The notes under the pieces: generated by a model
What the model saw: the letters and a program-made list of their open reading frames with translations, nothing else
Told to the model about the DNA's origin: nothing
Databases searched by the model: none
From: Plenodomus lindquistii
Lineage: Eukaryota; Ascomycota; Dothideomycetes; Pleosporales; Leptosphaeriaceae
Assembly: GCA_025504975.1 (NCBI GenBank)
Contig: JANUWI010000003.1
Span: 1-64,000 of the forward strand
Direction: 5' to 3'
DNA length: 64,000 bases
Part shown: positions 30,988 to 42,370 of the stretch, in pieces
How positions within the stretch are numbered: the first letter of the stretch is position 1
Layout: each line of letters opens with the position of its first letter
Made by a program: the position numbers and the translations under genes

Positions 30988-31992
30988 ATGAAGCTCGATA
31001 ATGCTACCACAGCTATGGATATTGACACACCTAGCGCAATAGACCCCAACATCACCACCCCCGTCTCAGTGTCACCTCGAGAAAGACCGCCACATCGCGA
31101 CTACACCCACCTCAGCGCCCAAAAAATAATCACCTCGCACCCTCCCTCTCAAGAACAACGGTCCCGTCCTACTACGCCCCGTTGCCCCAACCCCCCTCCT
31201 CACTCCAATCAAACCCTATACCCCGATTGCATAATCGGCGAACTCACTCCCAACCACCCCTCCTCCACCCAAGACACCTCTACCACCCCCAAGTTCTATT
31301 ACGAGCCAACATCAACCACAACCCACTACCTCACCAACTGGCTCCCCAACTCTGCAGGCATAATCACCGACCACCCGCGCCCCGTCGAGAAGACCGTGCT
31401 CCGCGCACGGTTTCCAGCCATCGTTGAGACATGGGAGGCCAAAGCGAAGGAGAGGCGTGATGAATGGGCGCGGGTGAGAAGGCAGGCTGAGGGCTTGAGC
31501 ATAATGATGTGGGGGGTTGGAGGGAGCGCGCGAAGAAAAACCAATAAAGAGAAGGTAGGTCAGAGAGAAGACAAGCAGCAGTGTGAACAAGGTGATCGCA
31601 AGACGAAGCACTGGGGAGAAGTCAGATTGTGCGAGGGCCATCCTCCTGATCTGCCACATGCTTCGATTTGCAAGGGCTGTCGGGCTGAGCACTGGAGTTT
31701 AGTTACATTTGGGCTGCAGGGGAGGGGCGCTGGTGTGGGGGTTTGTGTCGATTGTGCAGCGCGGGTGGAGTCTGGTGGGGAAATGCTCGGGGAGCGATGT
31801 GTGTGCGAGATGAAGTGGAAGTGTTGGGATTGTCGCGAACGCGAACTGAACATGTTGGCGAGGGCGAGGCGCATGTGGGAAGCGAATCATGAGTGGTGTT
31901 GTGGGATGTGTGGGAAGAAGGGTCAAATGATTGAGAGTATGGGGTGGTGTGTAGCATGCAGGAGGGTGAGGCTGTATGAAAATGCAGGTTGA
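30988..31992 (+). CDS. Cys-rich protein of unknown function
   Basis: This is a single exon of 334 residues from ATG 30988. The first 110 residues are Pro/Thr/Ser-rich and likely disordered. Residues about 115-190 are charged and helical (LRARFPAIVETWEAK). The C-terminal 120 residues hold many Cys in pairs: LCEGHPPDLPHASICKGC, VCVDCAARV, RCVCEMKWKCWDCRE, WCCGMCGKKG and WCVACRRVRL. The spacing suggests several zinc sites, but I do not recognise a named domain. No signal peptide or membrane segment is seen. Function cannot be assigned. Confidence 0.72.
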   Translation: MKLDNATTAMDIDTPSAIDPNITTPVSVSPRERPPHRDYTHLSAQKIITSHPPSQEQRSRPTTPRCPNPPPHSNQTLYPDCIIGELTPNHPSSTQDTSTTPKFYYEPTSTTTHYLTNWLPNSAGIITDHPRPVEKTVLRARFPAIVETWEAKAKERRDEWARVRRQAEGLSIMMWGVGGSARRKTNKEKVGQREDKQQCEQGDRKTKHWGEVRLCEGHPPDLPHASICKGCRAEHWSLVTFGLQGRGAGVGVCVDCAARVESGGEMLGERCVCEMKWKCWDCRERELNMLARARRMWEANHEWCCGMCGKKGQMIESMGWCVACRRVRLYENAG

Positions 31993-32081
31993 GAGGCTCG
32001 TTGGGGGAATTGCGTTGGATGGTATAATTAGAACCTTACCATTCTGATATCAAAAGATGAATGGAATAACAGCTTGACTTG

Positions 32082-34121
32082 CTAAGTTGCTCGTTCCTTG
32101 CCTTTTCGTGTCCCACGACTCTGCAACTCATCATCTTTGTCCTGTGGCATCTCCACACCCATCGCCCTCATCATGTTCCCTGCCGGCCCCGCCATTCCTG
32201 CTTGCCCCTTGAACGCCTCCAGCATATTTGCCGCAAGGTTGTAATCCTCATCTAACAACCCCTCGTCCTCATCCTCACTACCTGCACTATCCCCTCTTCC
32301 AACCTCCTCAACACCATCATCGTCAACAAATGCAACCTTCGCTTTCGCCTTCCCCTTTCCTTTGTGCCCACCCTCCAAAAGTCCGCTCCCAGCCTTCCCT
32401 TTGGGGTTTACATTCAACGCCCCATGTCCGAAGAGCTCGGCTTCCATCATCTTGCTCAACTTCTCAATCTCCTCGTCTTCTTCCTGCTCTGCATCCTGTT
32501 CGAGGGCCAGGGCGCGCGCTTCTTCCGTCAAGAGTGCCTTCTCAGCCGCAGACAGTGTCATGTATGCTGCATGCGCCTTTTCATAATCTGCATACTCTGC
32601 GTCCGCTTCTGAATCGTCAGAGTCGGAGTCGGAAGGGTAGTCTGGGACGGGGGGTTTGGGGGCGCGGCGGGGTGTGGGCTTGGGTGTTGAGGAGGAGTGA
32701 TTGGTGTGTGGGTTTGGGAGGAGAGCGGCGCTGGCAGTCGATGGGCCGGCGTCATCCTGTTCTTCATTATCGTCGTCGCTGTTTTCTGGGTCCTCCCACC
32801 CGCGGTTCTCGGCATCAGAGTCGTTGTCTTGATCCATAGGATCGAAGTCCCCATCTGCACCTTCAGCGCCGGCTTCGTTGTCCGCAAGGAAGGAGTTGAA
32901 CCGCTCAACCATTTTCTTCAAATTCTCTTGTGCAGCTTTGTCGCCGAACGCTTCTTTGTTTCCGGACCCTTTGCCTTCCAGTTCCTTTTCAAATTCAGTG
33001 AAGTCAATGTTGAGCCAGCTCTCGTCGTCTTCGCGTTTGGGCCACTCTGCTATTTCTGCGTCGGTGGGCAATGTGTCGTCGCCGGTTTCTAGGTCTTCAA
33101 GCAGGAGGGCAATTTCGCGGGTTGATCTGCGGGAGGCGTAGAGGGAGTGAGAGAGCAGCATTTGCATGCCTGCTGTGATTTTGATACCGATCTCTGCTTT
33201 TTCGGTTGGTTTACCGGAAGTTATAAGTTTGTCGAGCGCGTCATCCCACGGTGCAGGCGGCTCCCAGTGTTGACCGAGCAGTTGAGCGTAGAGAACTTTG
33301 GTGAAACGGACGCTCACATCTACGAAGTCTTCTGGTGGGAATATGAGGGACATTTTGGATTTGCTGGGTTGAATGAGGCGAATGGAGATGGGGTCACGAA
33401 GGTAGAAGGCTTCGACTACTGTGGCGATGTATGATGGATTCATATGTAGGATATGCGCCACCTTCCGAGGTAAAGGGAGGGTTGCATGATGCTGATTCTC
33501 TGAGATCGCGGCTGGGTAGCCACTGAGTCGATGGAAAGCTTCTTTCTCTACCTTAAAGTACTGTTGGGGTCGTGCGGGCGTCTCGTGGATGATGCGCAAC
33601 GCTTCCTTTTGCTTCAGGGGTTTGGGCTCCTCCTCTTTCCCCAGTGGTATGATGAGCAGCCGATGGCTGTTGATCCAGACCCGATTTTCAGCGACCTCAG
33701 GGTTGAGCCACTTGGGTAACGCATTCGCAGCCTCAATGAGCAGAAACTCGCCATCCGAATCGTATATGCGAATCCAAGCATCTTTGAATTCTTTGCTCAG
33801 CTCTCGCAGAAGGTATACAATCAACCACTCATCCGCGACACTATCGCCGTAATTCGTCTGACCTCTTAGCAGCCACTGCTGTTCTTCTCGCACGAGCTCA
33901 AGCTTGAGATTGTCGCGTTGCCAAATGTACTCCTTCAAGAACTTCTTTTCGAGGACGGTGAGTGCACGCTGAAATGCTTGAAGTCGCTCGCGGGTTTGAA
34001 TGTCCGAGAGGCGCACATCGATGATGCAAATGATGTATTCCACGACGTCTTCAGGCAGCTTCTTGGGGAAGCCATCGAAGCCTTCGCCAAACCATTTGAG
34101 ATCGTCCTGTGGGCCGTCCAT
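32082..34121 (-). CDS. SGT1/Ecdysoneless (ECD) family protein
   Basis: This is a single exon of 679 residues starting at ATG 34121-34119 (MDGPQDDLKWFGEGFDGFP). ECD proteins (Ecdysoneless in animals, the SGT1-like regulator in fission yeast) act in transcription, cell cycle and splicing-linked complexes. The conserved part covers about 1-400: VEYIICIIDV, YGDSVADEWLIVYLLREL, WIRIYDSDGEFLLIEAANAL, LPKWLNPEVAENRVWI, FVDVSVRFTKVLYAQLLGQ and GIKITAGMQMLL. The second half is acidic and low-complexity, ending in a Lys-rich tail. It is divergent from the coiled-coil gene at 34520, with 398 bp between the start codons. Confidence 0.87.
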   Translation of the reverse strand: MDGPQDDLKWFGEGFDGFPKKLPEDVVEYIICIIDVRLSDIQTRERLQAFQRALTVLEKKFLKEYIWQRDNLKLELVREEQQWLLRGQTNYGDSVADEWLIVYLLRELSKEFKDAWIRIYDSDGEFLLIEAANALPKWLNPEVAENRVWINSHRLLIIPLGKEEEPKPLKQKEALRIIHETPARPQQYFKVEKEAFHRLSGYPAAISENQHHATLPLPRKVAHILHMNPSYIATVVEAFYLRDPISIRLIQPSKSKMSLIFPPEDFVDVSVRFTKVLYAQLLGQHWEPPAPWDDALDKLITSGKPTEKAEIGIKITAGMQMLLSHSLYASRRSTREIALLLEDLETGDDTLPTDAEIAEWPKREDDESWLNIDFTEFEKELEGKGSGNKEAFGDKAAQENLKKMVERFNSFLADNEAGAEGADGDFDPMDQDNDSDAENRGWEDPENSDDDNEEQDDAGPSTASAALLPNPHTNHSSSTPKPTPRRAPKPPVPDYPSDSDSDDSEADAEYADYEKAHAAYMTLSAAEKALLTEEARALALEQDAEQEEDEEIEKLSKMMEAELFGHGALNVNPKGKAGSGLLEGGHKGKGKAKAKVAFVDDDGVEEVGRGDSAGSEDEDEGLLDEDYNLAANMLEAFKGQAGMAGPAGNMMRAMGVEMPQDKDDELQSRGTRKGKERAT

Positions 34122-34519
34122 AGTGGATGTACTGTCGTGATGACTAGAACAAGGGCGAATATGTGCTAGCCAGAGAAAAGTAAGCCAAAGCCTGGCTCCT
34201 CAAAGTCCAGAGTGAACTGCTCAGCACGTGATTGCACGGAAGCCGCGATCGAAGTTTTCGGCCACCTTTGGCTATGAGTGGCTGGAGCGATGCGTGATAG
34301 ATGGGCGTTCTTGCCCTGCCGCGGTTAGTGGCGCCGGCGCTTTCCCCCAGTCGCGTGGCCCGAGCGCCATCAACAACATCAATAAACATTGCGAGACCAA
34401 CACCGCCCAAAGCAACACCAAGCGAAAGCGCCTTCCCCTCCACGACTGGGTTGCGCGTCAACAACCAAACCCTATTACGAGCCTCTCACTCATGCAGTAA
34501 CCATTCCAGCATATCTACC
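34122..34519. promoter_or_regulatory. Bidirectional promoter region
   Basis: These 398 bp lie between divergent start codons and contain CACGTG (34226-34231, an E-box-like palindrome) and CT-rich stretches. It probably serves the ECD homologue and the MTOC protein. Confidence 0.45.
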
Positions 34520-37500
34520 ATGGCCAACCTTCTCGCGACGCCTCGCACCGATGCAGGCGACATGACGCGCCTCACCGTGGGCGACCTCTCCTTCAGCAGA
34601 GAAGAGTCGTTCCAAGCACCCGCCGACCGCGACAATCTGTTCAAAAAGTTGGGCGGTGCACGTACGCCCCGCAACAACCTCGCCCGCCGCAATATCAGCG
34701 CAAAGAACGAGTTTACGCCAATGTTGAAGAGCGCGACTGCCAACCGAACACGCCAAGTCAACGGCCTGATGAATGGCAATATCACAACACCGGCTGCCAT
34801 GAAGCCTGGATTCCAGATAAGCAACACGCCGCTGCCCGAGGCAAGCACGTTCGACATACAGTCTAGCTCTTTCGCCGACTCTGTGGATGGCCGCACACCA
34901 ATTCCAGACCACAGTTCAAGCGATATGAGCACGCCCATGGCTCTACCACGACGGGCAGAGGGCGAGATGGACAACGGGAACGGCAACGTCCTTACTCTAC
35001 GCGAACAAGAAGCGCGTCTCGAACAGATTGACAAAGAGAACTTTGGCCTCAAGCTGAAAATTCATTTTCTCGAGGAGAATCTCAAGAAGATGGGCCCCGA
35101 ATTCAACGTCAAGGCGATGGAGGAGAACATCAATCTTAAATCGGAAAAGGTTACCATGTCGCGCGACATGAAGCAATACGCCAAGGATCTCAAGAACGCC
35201 GAAAAAGAGCTGGACTCATATAAGCAGCAACTGCGCGAGTATGCTGAGAAGGTCAAGAGGCGGCATGTTGACGAGGGCATGCGTGAGGAAATGGACGAAC
35301 TCCGGAAATTGGCAGACGAACGCGCCGCCGAGATTGACAGACTGGAAGACAAGATCGCGGACGCCAAGGCAGCAGATGACGAGCTGGAGACGGTCAATAA
35401 GGAGCTGGAGCAGGCTAAGACTGAGCTTGCCGATCGCGATCGCTTGCTGGACGAGCATGAAGATCGCATTGAAGAACTCGAAAAAGAGCTTCAAACAAGC
35501 TCATCGCAATCTGCTGCACTCGAAGAGAAAGATCGCCGAATCTCCGAGCAAGCTGAACGCATCGCCGAGCTTGACGCACAATTACAGTCGCTTCGACAAA
35601 CCCAGAAGACAGATGTGGAAGAGAAGGAGCGTCTGCTAGCCGAGCAGAAGGACGAGATGGAAGACTTGCAAGACCAGTTGCGATCCCTTGAACGATCCAA
35701 GGATACTGAGATTGAAAAGTTGCAACATCAGCTTGAGACAGTCGGCAACGGGAACGACCAACAGATTCGAGAGCTGGAGCAGAAGCTCGATGAAGCGGAA
35801 CAAGAACTCGATGCTCTCGATGAGGAAAAGCGGCAAGAAGTCGCCCGAGTGGAAGAACGCCTGCGTTCGATTGATCGTGAGAAAGATGCTGAGGTCAAAG
35901 AGCTTCAACGGCGTCTGCAATCTGTGCAAACCGAGAAGCAGGCTGAGCTTGAAGCACTACGCGAGCGGGTGGAGCTGGTAGAGTCACAAGGCGACAATCA
36001 GGTCCAGCTTGCCCAACAATCTGCCAACGATGCTCGACAGAAGGTGCTGGACATCTCTCGCGAGAAGGGCGTTGAATTGGAGCTTCTTCAAGCCAGGGTC
36101 GATGCAGCAGAGACCAAAGCAGATGAGCTTGAGGACCAACGACGACAGTTCCAAGACGCCATGCAGCAGATCACACGTCTTCAACGTGACGCATCTACAT
36201 ACGAGCAACAGCTTCAGCAGCTTCGACGCGACCTTAACCAGAAAGACCGCGAACTGGAAGGGATGGAACGGCTGCGACGTGAGCGCGATGATGCGACTCA
36301 GGAGATTACTGGTCTCCGATCCACCCTCACAAGTAAAGACGCCCAAGTACTGGCATTGAACAAGGCTACGCGAGAGCGCGATGCACTTTCCCGCGAGCTC
36401 GCCGATCTGCGCCGCGACCGCGACAATCTTGTTTCCAAGATCGCCAACAAGGACGAGCAAGTTGAGGTTCTGCGTAGAGGCAACAATGATCGCGATACTC
36501 TCGTCGCCACGCTACGCCAAGAGCGCAACGAGATCGAAAGCGAGATGCGCAACTTGCGATCAGCAGTGTCTGGAAAGGATACCCAGATCGAGGCTCTTCA
36601 GAAAGTGACCCGGGAGCGGGATGCGCTTTCGAGAGATTTGTCGAATCTGCAATCGACAGTCCAGAACCGCGAGCGAGACATCCAAGGCTTGCAAAAGAAG
36701 ATCGAAAGCCAAGAGGCGACCCTTCAAGAGCTTAAGCAGCTTAAGAATGACCTCAGTAACCGAACCCGAGAGCTAGAAACTGCACGAGAGACGATTTCTG
36801 ACCGTGACGCCGAGCTCGAAGCCCTTCGAGACCACGCCGACGAGCCCGACACTCAAATTGACGTTATGCAAAGTCTTGTTCGCAAGCGGGATGATGACTT
36901 GGAGAATCTGCGTGATGAACTCAACGCACAAAGGGGTCAGGTTGAGGCACTTCAGCGCCTTGCAGAAGAGCGTCTGGAAGCTTTGGAAGATTTGCGTGAC
37001 GAAGCTCGTCGTGAGAAAGAGGACCATGAAGCAGAAATCGAGGTTCTACAAGAAGACGCCGACGAGATCGCCGAGGAAAAGGCGTTGCTCGAGGAGAAGG
37101 TTGCCCAGCTTGAGTCTTCGCTTCGTGAAAAGGAGACCCAGGCGGGTGCCCTTCAATCCGAGTCGCGCGCCGCTCAGCGTGAGCAGAAGGCTGCACTTGA
37201 AGAGAAGATCCGCAGTCTTGAAACGAAAGTCCGTGAGAAAGACTCCCAACAACGCAAACTTGTGTCCGAAGCCAAGGCTTCAGCCCGCGAGCAGAAACTT
37301 GCTCTGGAAAGCGAACTCCGTGATCTGCAATCCCGCCTGCGCGAGAAGGAGTCGCAGCTTCGACTCCTGCAAGCGTCTGCAAAAGCTATCCAACACAGGG
37401 CCGACCAAGACGCCATCGATTTAGATGAGCAAGCCGGTGCATTGACAAAGCGCCATGTCAAGGAGATCAACGGACTCGCCAAGCAAATCCAATTCCTGCG

Positions 37501-37886
37501 CGCACGATGCTCTCGCGCCGAAGCGTTCCGCGAGTCACTAGGATACCAGAAGCGCTTCTTCCTCATGCAGATTCAAGTCTACAGTGAATGGTAAGACCCC
37601 CACCTCCTAACTTATCAGCACAACTAGCTAACACGTTATCAGCAATCAAGAAGACCTCAACCTCATCTCACAAATGGGCATTACGCCCGACGTCACGGTG
37701 CATGAGCGTCGCCCTACACTCAAGTCTGCAGCGCTGTCCATCATTGCGGCAATCAGGATGCAGAAGCTGGCCGAGGGGTGGGCGCAGAATCGCAAGATCC
37801 ATGAACAGCTGAAGAGCAAGCTTGAGTCTATGAGACGGGCAGGAAAAGGGAGGGGTGTTGGGGGAACGCTGAGGATTACAAGATAG
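34520..37886 (+). CDS. Spindle-pole/MTOC coiled-coil protein with CM1 motif (Pcp1/pericentrin-like)
   Basis: The exons are 34520-37590 and 37643-37886, with a 52-nt intron (GTAAGA...CAG), giving 1104 residues. The start is MANLLATPRTDAGD at ATG 34520; the upstream open frame lacks an ATG. Residues about 162-190 (EQEARLEQIDKENFGLKLK with IHFLEENLKK) match the centrosomin motif 1 that recruits and activates gamma-tubulin complexes. From about 200 to 980 there is almost continuous coiled coil (KDAEVKELQRRL-type heptads). The C-terminus (about 1000-1060: GLAKQIQFLRARCSRAEAFR, FFLMQIQVY and then CNQEDL) resembles the fungal PACT-like targeting region. It should act at spindle pole bodies or other microtubule-organising centres. 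Confidence 0.87.
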
Positions 37887-38415
37887 GTGGGGTTGTTTGA
37901 CGATTTGACGGCTTAAGGGGGGCATGATAGCGGTGTTTGGGGCTACACTCATTGATAGAGTTGGGCATGGCATGGCACGGCGTTTGTTAGGAATCAGGAT
38001 AACGGCCAAGATTGAAAGTCACTATCTATTCCACCGACGTTTCTTCTGAAGTTCACATGCAATGTGTGCTTCGGACAACTCGTACGCATGACGATTGTGT
38101 TCCTTTAGATGACGGTACGGTGAGAATATAAGAGCCTGGCGAACGGTGACCTGACTCACGGGCAGGATAACGACGGCACTATTACATTCTAATAGATGTC
38201 TAGAGTGAAGGAACTGTCGCGTGACTTCGCGTGGCAGACGCGTCCTTAACGCCGCCTTAGCTCCGTGACATCATCGCCACTTGACCCAAACTTATCCTTT
38301 GTCAATACACGCTTTACACCACAATCACGCAAACGCCCGCCTCCCCCTACATGACGTGTCTTGCCATTGGACGCTTACACAACCGCATGCGCTCACCCGC
38401 CACGACACATACACA
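37887..38415. promoter_or_regulatory. Intergenic region and promoter of the WLM protease
   Basis: These 529 bp contain a perfect MluI cell-cycle box, ACGCGT, at 38238-38243, about 173 bp upstream of the protease ATG. In fungi this word is bound by the MBF complex and drives G1/S expression. No other gene is seen. Confidence 0.5.
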
Positions 38416-39876
38416 ATGCCCCTCGGCTTCGAGCGCCTGAACGAGCGCACCCAACGCCCCAACACGCACATCAACTTCATCCGCACGCTCCCCGGCGCCA
38501 CCTCCCCGACCGCCCTCGCAATCCTCAACCGCGTCGCCGCCATATGCTACCCCTTCATGAAGACGCACACAATCTACGTGCAAGCGCTGGAAGAATATCC
38601 GCACAACCGCGAATTCGTCGGGCGCAACTTCAACGCCGGCGAGGTGATTCAGCTCGTGCTGCGCGATGCGCGGGGCCGCTGGCTGCCGCAGAGAATGGTG
38701 GAAATGGTCATGGTGCATGAGTTGGCGCATTGCAAGCAGATGAATCATAGTAAGGCGTTTTGGGCGGTGAGGGATGCGTATGCGCGGGAGTTGAGGGGGC
38801 TGTGGGGAAAGGGGTATACGGGGGAGGGGCTTTGGGGAAAGGGAAGGGAGTTGGAGAGCGGAGGGGTGCAAATGGTGGAGGGGGATGTCATGGATGTTCC
38901 TGAGCATTTGTGTGGGGGGACGTATGGGAGGCGTGGGGGTAAGAGGAGGAGGCGCGGGAAGCAGACGGACGAGGGGAAGGTGAAGGAGTCGTATGCGGAG
39001 ACAAAGCAGAGGCGGATACTGAAGAAGTTTGGGGCGGGGGGGATGGCGTTGGGTGGAGATGAGGAAGAAAAGGTCAAGCTTGAGGGGGGCGTGGCGAAGA
39101 AGGGCAAGCCGAGGGTGGCGGGGAGTGCGAGGGGGAGGGAGTTGAGGGCTGCTGCCGCGTTGGCGAGGTTCGATGTGGTCAAATTGAAGGAGGAGCCTGT
39201 TGCGGTCAAGAAGGAAGACGTGTCATCTGGCAGCGAGACAGAAGACGAGTTCGTCGAAGGCGATCAGCACAACGCAGCAGTGGATATTGACGGAACCAGC
39301 ATGTTCGACGATAAGGGCCGCGCATTGATCAAGATATGCGAAGACGAAGACGATAAGGACGGCGATGCGAGAAGGGAAATGAACGAGATATCAGGTCTGT
39401 CGAGCTCTACCGGCGCAACCAAAATCCCACGAAGCCGTCCCGCTCCTGCGCCAAAAGTCACGGAGAAAGCAGATCGCTCAGTCTCAGCCGCATCCCCACC
39501 CATCAAGGCCGAACCACCAGACTCCCTCTCGCCATCTCGCGCCTTGAAAGCTCCTCCCAAACCCACCATGTCCGCCAGCACACCCCCTATCACCATCAAA
39601 AAGCTCTCCAAACCCACCAACCCTCCACTCTCCACATCCAAAACCGCGTCTCTCCCACCGACGACACGCACAACGCAACCATCGACCTGCCCAATATGTT
39701 CCCTCTTCAACCCCGCCTCAGCACTAACATGCAGCGCGTGCGCACATGTTTTGCGACGAGATCTGATGCCAGATCACTGGCGCTGTGGGGGTGCTGCGTG
39801 TGAAGGGAGCGAATATCTGAACGCTGGGGATGTAGGGCGGTGTGGCGTCTGTGGTGTTTTGAGGGGGAAGACATAG
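38416..39876 (+). CDS. WLM-domain metalloprotease, Wss1-like, with RanBP2-type zinc finger
   Basis: This encodes 486 residues from ATG 38416 (MPLGFERLNERTQRPN); 135 bases of open frame upstream contain no better ATG. Wss1/SPRTN-type enzymes cut proteins crosslinked to DNA. The zinc protease motif HELAHCKQMNH is at 101-111 (His101, Glu102, His105, His111), after NFNAGEVIQLVLRD. After the catalytic domain is a basic KRRRRGK patch, then a long disordered acidic/Pro-rich linker with SGSETEDEFVE-like stretches. The C-terminus has a RanBP2-type finger (CPICSLFNPASALTCSAC, about 429-446) and a second Cys cluster (WRCGGAACEG...CGVCG). It is probably nuclear. Confidence 0.88.
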   Translation: MPLGFERLNERTQRPNTHINFIRTLPGATSPTALAILNRVAAICYPFMKTHTIYVQALEEYPHNREFVGRNFNAGEVIQLVLRDARGRWLPQRMVEMVMVHELAHCKQMNHSKAFWAVRDAYARELRGLWGKGYTGEGLWGKGRELESGGVQMVEGDVMDVPEHLCGGTYGRRGGKRRRRGKQTDEGKVKESYAETKQRRILKKFGAGGMALGGDEEEKVKLEGGVAKKGKPRVAGSARGRELRAAAALARFDVVKLKEEPVAVKKEDVSSGSETEDEFVEGDQHNAAVDIDGTSMFDDKGRALIKICEDEDDKDGDARREMNEISGLSSSTGATKIPRSRPAPAPKVTEKADRSVSAASPPIKAEPPDSLSPSRALKAPPKPTMSASTPPITIKKLSKPTNPPLSTSKTASLPPTTRTTQPSTCPICSLFNPASALTCSACAHVLRRDLMPDHWRCGGAACEGSEYLNAGDVGRCGVCGVLRGKT

Positions 39877-40492
39877 TGTGTTGTGGTGGAATTGAGCAGC
39901 GTATTCCTGCGGACTGCGGTTGTTACATGGCGGCACGCTAGGTACGCTGGGAAGTGATGAGAAGGTGGGACGAACTACGATTAGATACCCAGTATACGAT
40001 GCACAGAGTCATGAAATTTGTTTGGGCGTAATACATATATGCCTACTACACACACACCACAAGTATCCCAATGCCAACGAGATTCTCCATTTACGGGTGA
40101 TTGGAGCACTGAACAAATCGTCTCTCGATTTGGTCCGCGTCCGAGTTCTCACCCAGGCGTATGTGCACGATGTCTAACATATACAATATCTTGCCATGTA
40201 TCCCTACGTCCAACACAGCAGTGCAAAGGGTGCCCTTGCATACCTCATATGTAGCCCGCGGGGCCAGCACATTGAGCAACTCAAGTATGCGTCATGCAGA
40301 AGTCACTTTTGGGCTTGATAGTGGAGCAGAACAGTGTTTTCATGAGCATGGTGTGCCATACTGCAAAAGTGAAATCACGCAGTTGCTTCCCTACTTACAC
40401 ATCCACATAGACGGTAACACACCAATGCATCAACAACCTCACACCGCACTCACACAGGATAAACCCTTCCCCACCACCCCATCTACACCTTC
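39877..40492. other. Intergenic
   Basis: These 616 bp lie between convergent genes (the WLM protease and the P450), so both 3' ends fall here. No gene is recognised. Confidence 0.5.
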
Positions 40493-42370
40493 TCACCCCC
40501 CCCTCGCCCTAAGCCTAACATCCAACTTCCCCACATTCGTCGTGAAGCAATCCTGAGTCTTCATATCCATCGCATACCCATCCTCTCCCTCTGCAAACTG
40601 GACCTCAAACTGCCTCACAAGATTCGCCACCACGCTCCTGAGTTCCATCATTGCGAGTTTCTGCCCCACGCACGAATACGCGCCGTAGCTAAAGGGCATG
40701 AATGCGCGTTTGTCGAGGATCGCGTCGGGTTGTTCTGATGTCCAGCGCTCTGGGAGGAAGGTTAGAGGCGAGGCGAAGTAGCGTGGGTCACGCTGGATGG
40801 TGTGGATGGGCATCCAGATGATGGTGTTGCCGGGTATGTAGGTCCCGTTGGGGAGGGTGATGCCTTCGGGTGGGGTTTCGCGCTGGACGCCCGAAGGAAC
40901 CTGTGGTGTGTTAGCGTGTTGTGAGGGAAAGGTACTGGAAGGTATGGTAGTGGAGGGACTTACAGCGGGATGCAGACGCATGGTCTCATTGATGACGGCG
41001 TCTAGATAGGGAATGGTTGCTACTTCGTCGACGTCTAGGAAGCCCTTCTTTGAGACTGCAGCGTCGATTTCTTTGCGGAGTTTGGATTGGACTTTGGGGT
41101 TCTTGCAGAGCTCGTAGGCGATCCAGGACAGTGTTGCTGCGGTTGTGTCGCTGCATCATCATGTCAGCAGGGGTTTTTGTGGATTTGTTTTCTAAGACGT
41201 GACGAACCTGCCAGCTACAATCAAGAGCCGCGAGTCTGCGTTCAGCTCGGGCGTGATGTTGGGATCATTCTCGTCTAGAAGCCACGAGAAGATGTCCTTC
41301 TCTTTGGGAACGACCTGGCAATTGTTAGCTGCTTCGAGCATTAAAAAGTGATGATATCACCCACCTGCTTGCGCTCCTTGAGTACCATTGCAGTCCAGTC
41401 AATATGCTTCATCAGGTCTTTTGCGCCGAATGCCGTGCGTGTGATAAGGTTGAGGCCCCAGGTGATCTGGCCAAAGATACTGAGTGGCTCCATGCTCGCG
41501 TGAAGTAGCTTGATCACGTCTGTCTCCTCTCCCTTCTCCATCATACCGAAACTGCGATTGAAGCCTACATCACCCATGACATCAAAGCTGTAGAAATTGA
41601 CCCAGTTGGTGAATCGCACAACAGATTGCGATGCCTGTTCTTGCAGCCTCGCCATCAGTGCCATTGCGTGTCGGTTCAGCCTGGGCTCGTAATCGCGAAG
41701 CGATTTCGCGTTGAACGCATAATCCCAGTTCTTGCGTCGGCGCCTATGCTCCTCCTTGTCTCTTGTCGTTTGCGTTGATTTGCCGCCAATATGATTCGCG
41801 AATGCGTACCAGGGTCCTTTTCGACATCTTGTGTTCGGGCCGTGGATCATGGTGATGGCGTCTGCGCAGTATACCGTGACTTCTCGGGGCCCGGTTCTAA
41901 TAACATCGGTGTTGTACTCATTGTGGAGCTTTTCAGTCCACTTGAAATATTGGAAGTCAGGCAGAACACCGGCAAAGATAGCGTAGAATTTGGAGCAACG
42001 TGCGAGGAATGGACCAGGAATCTGTGGGTAATTAGCGTTGAGACTAAATTCATTCGCGGCACCGCAAACATACATGTCGTAACCGATGGAAGAAGGCCCG
42101 ATGAATCAAGATGCTGGTGATGAGCACGCTCATGTATACAGCGGCCGTGACTGCAGTGATGCTGACGGCAGCACCTATGCTATTCACTTGCGGATTACAG
42201 ATGTACTCCGCTGTTGCCAGGCCTCCTGCGGCGAGCGTCCAAATTGCCAGTACATAGTGGAACGCATTATCCCATTCTCCTTCGTTGAGAATAGCATGGC
42301 TCGCAAGCGCAAGACCCACTACAATGGGCTTGCTAGTCGCCAGCGCGAGAACTTGAGTGGCGTGCACCAT
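40493..42370 (-). CDS. Cytochrome P450 monooxygenase
   Basis: There are five exons: 42370-42074, 42021-41365, 41314-41208, 41150-40964 and 40900-40493. All introns are GT-AG, and the spliced length is 1656 nt, giving 551 residues. The N-terminus has several hydrophobic segments (about 1-90) anchoring it in the ER, then PGPFLARCSKFY. The I-helix AGSDTTAATLSW is split by an intron (about 352-363), ExxR is ETMR before LHPAV, and the heme loop FSYGAYSCVG has Cys493 as the iron ligand. PSGVQRETPPEG resembles fungal families near benzoate-hydroxylase or tryprostatin-hydroxylase-type P450s, but the substrate cannot be predicted. The minus strand has TATATAA near 42494-42500, about 125 bp upstream of the ATG. 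No partner biosynthetic genes are adjacent. Confidence 0.9.
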
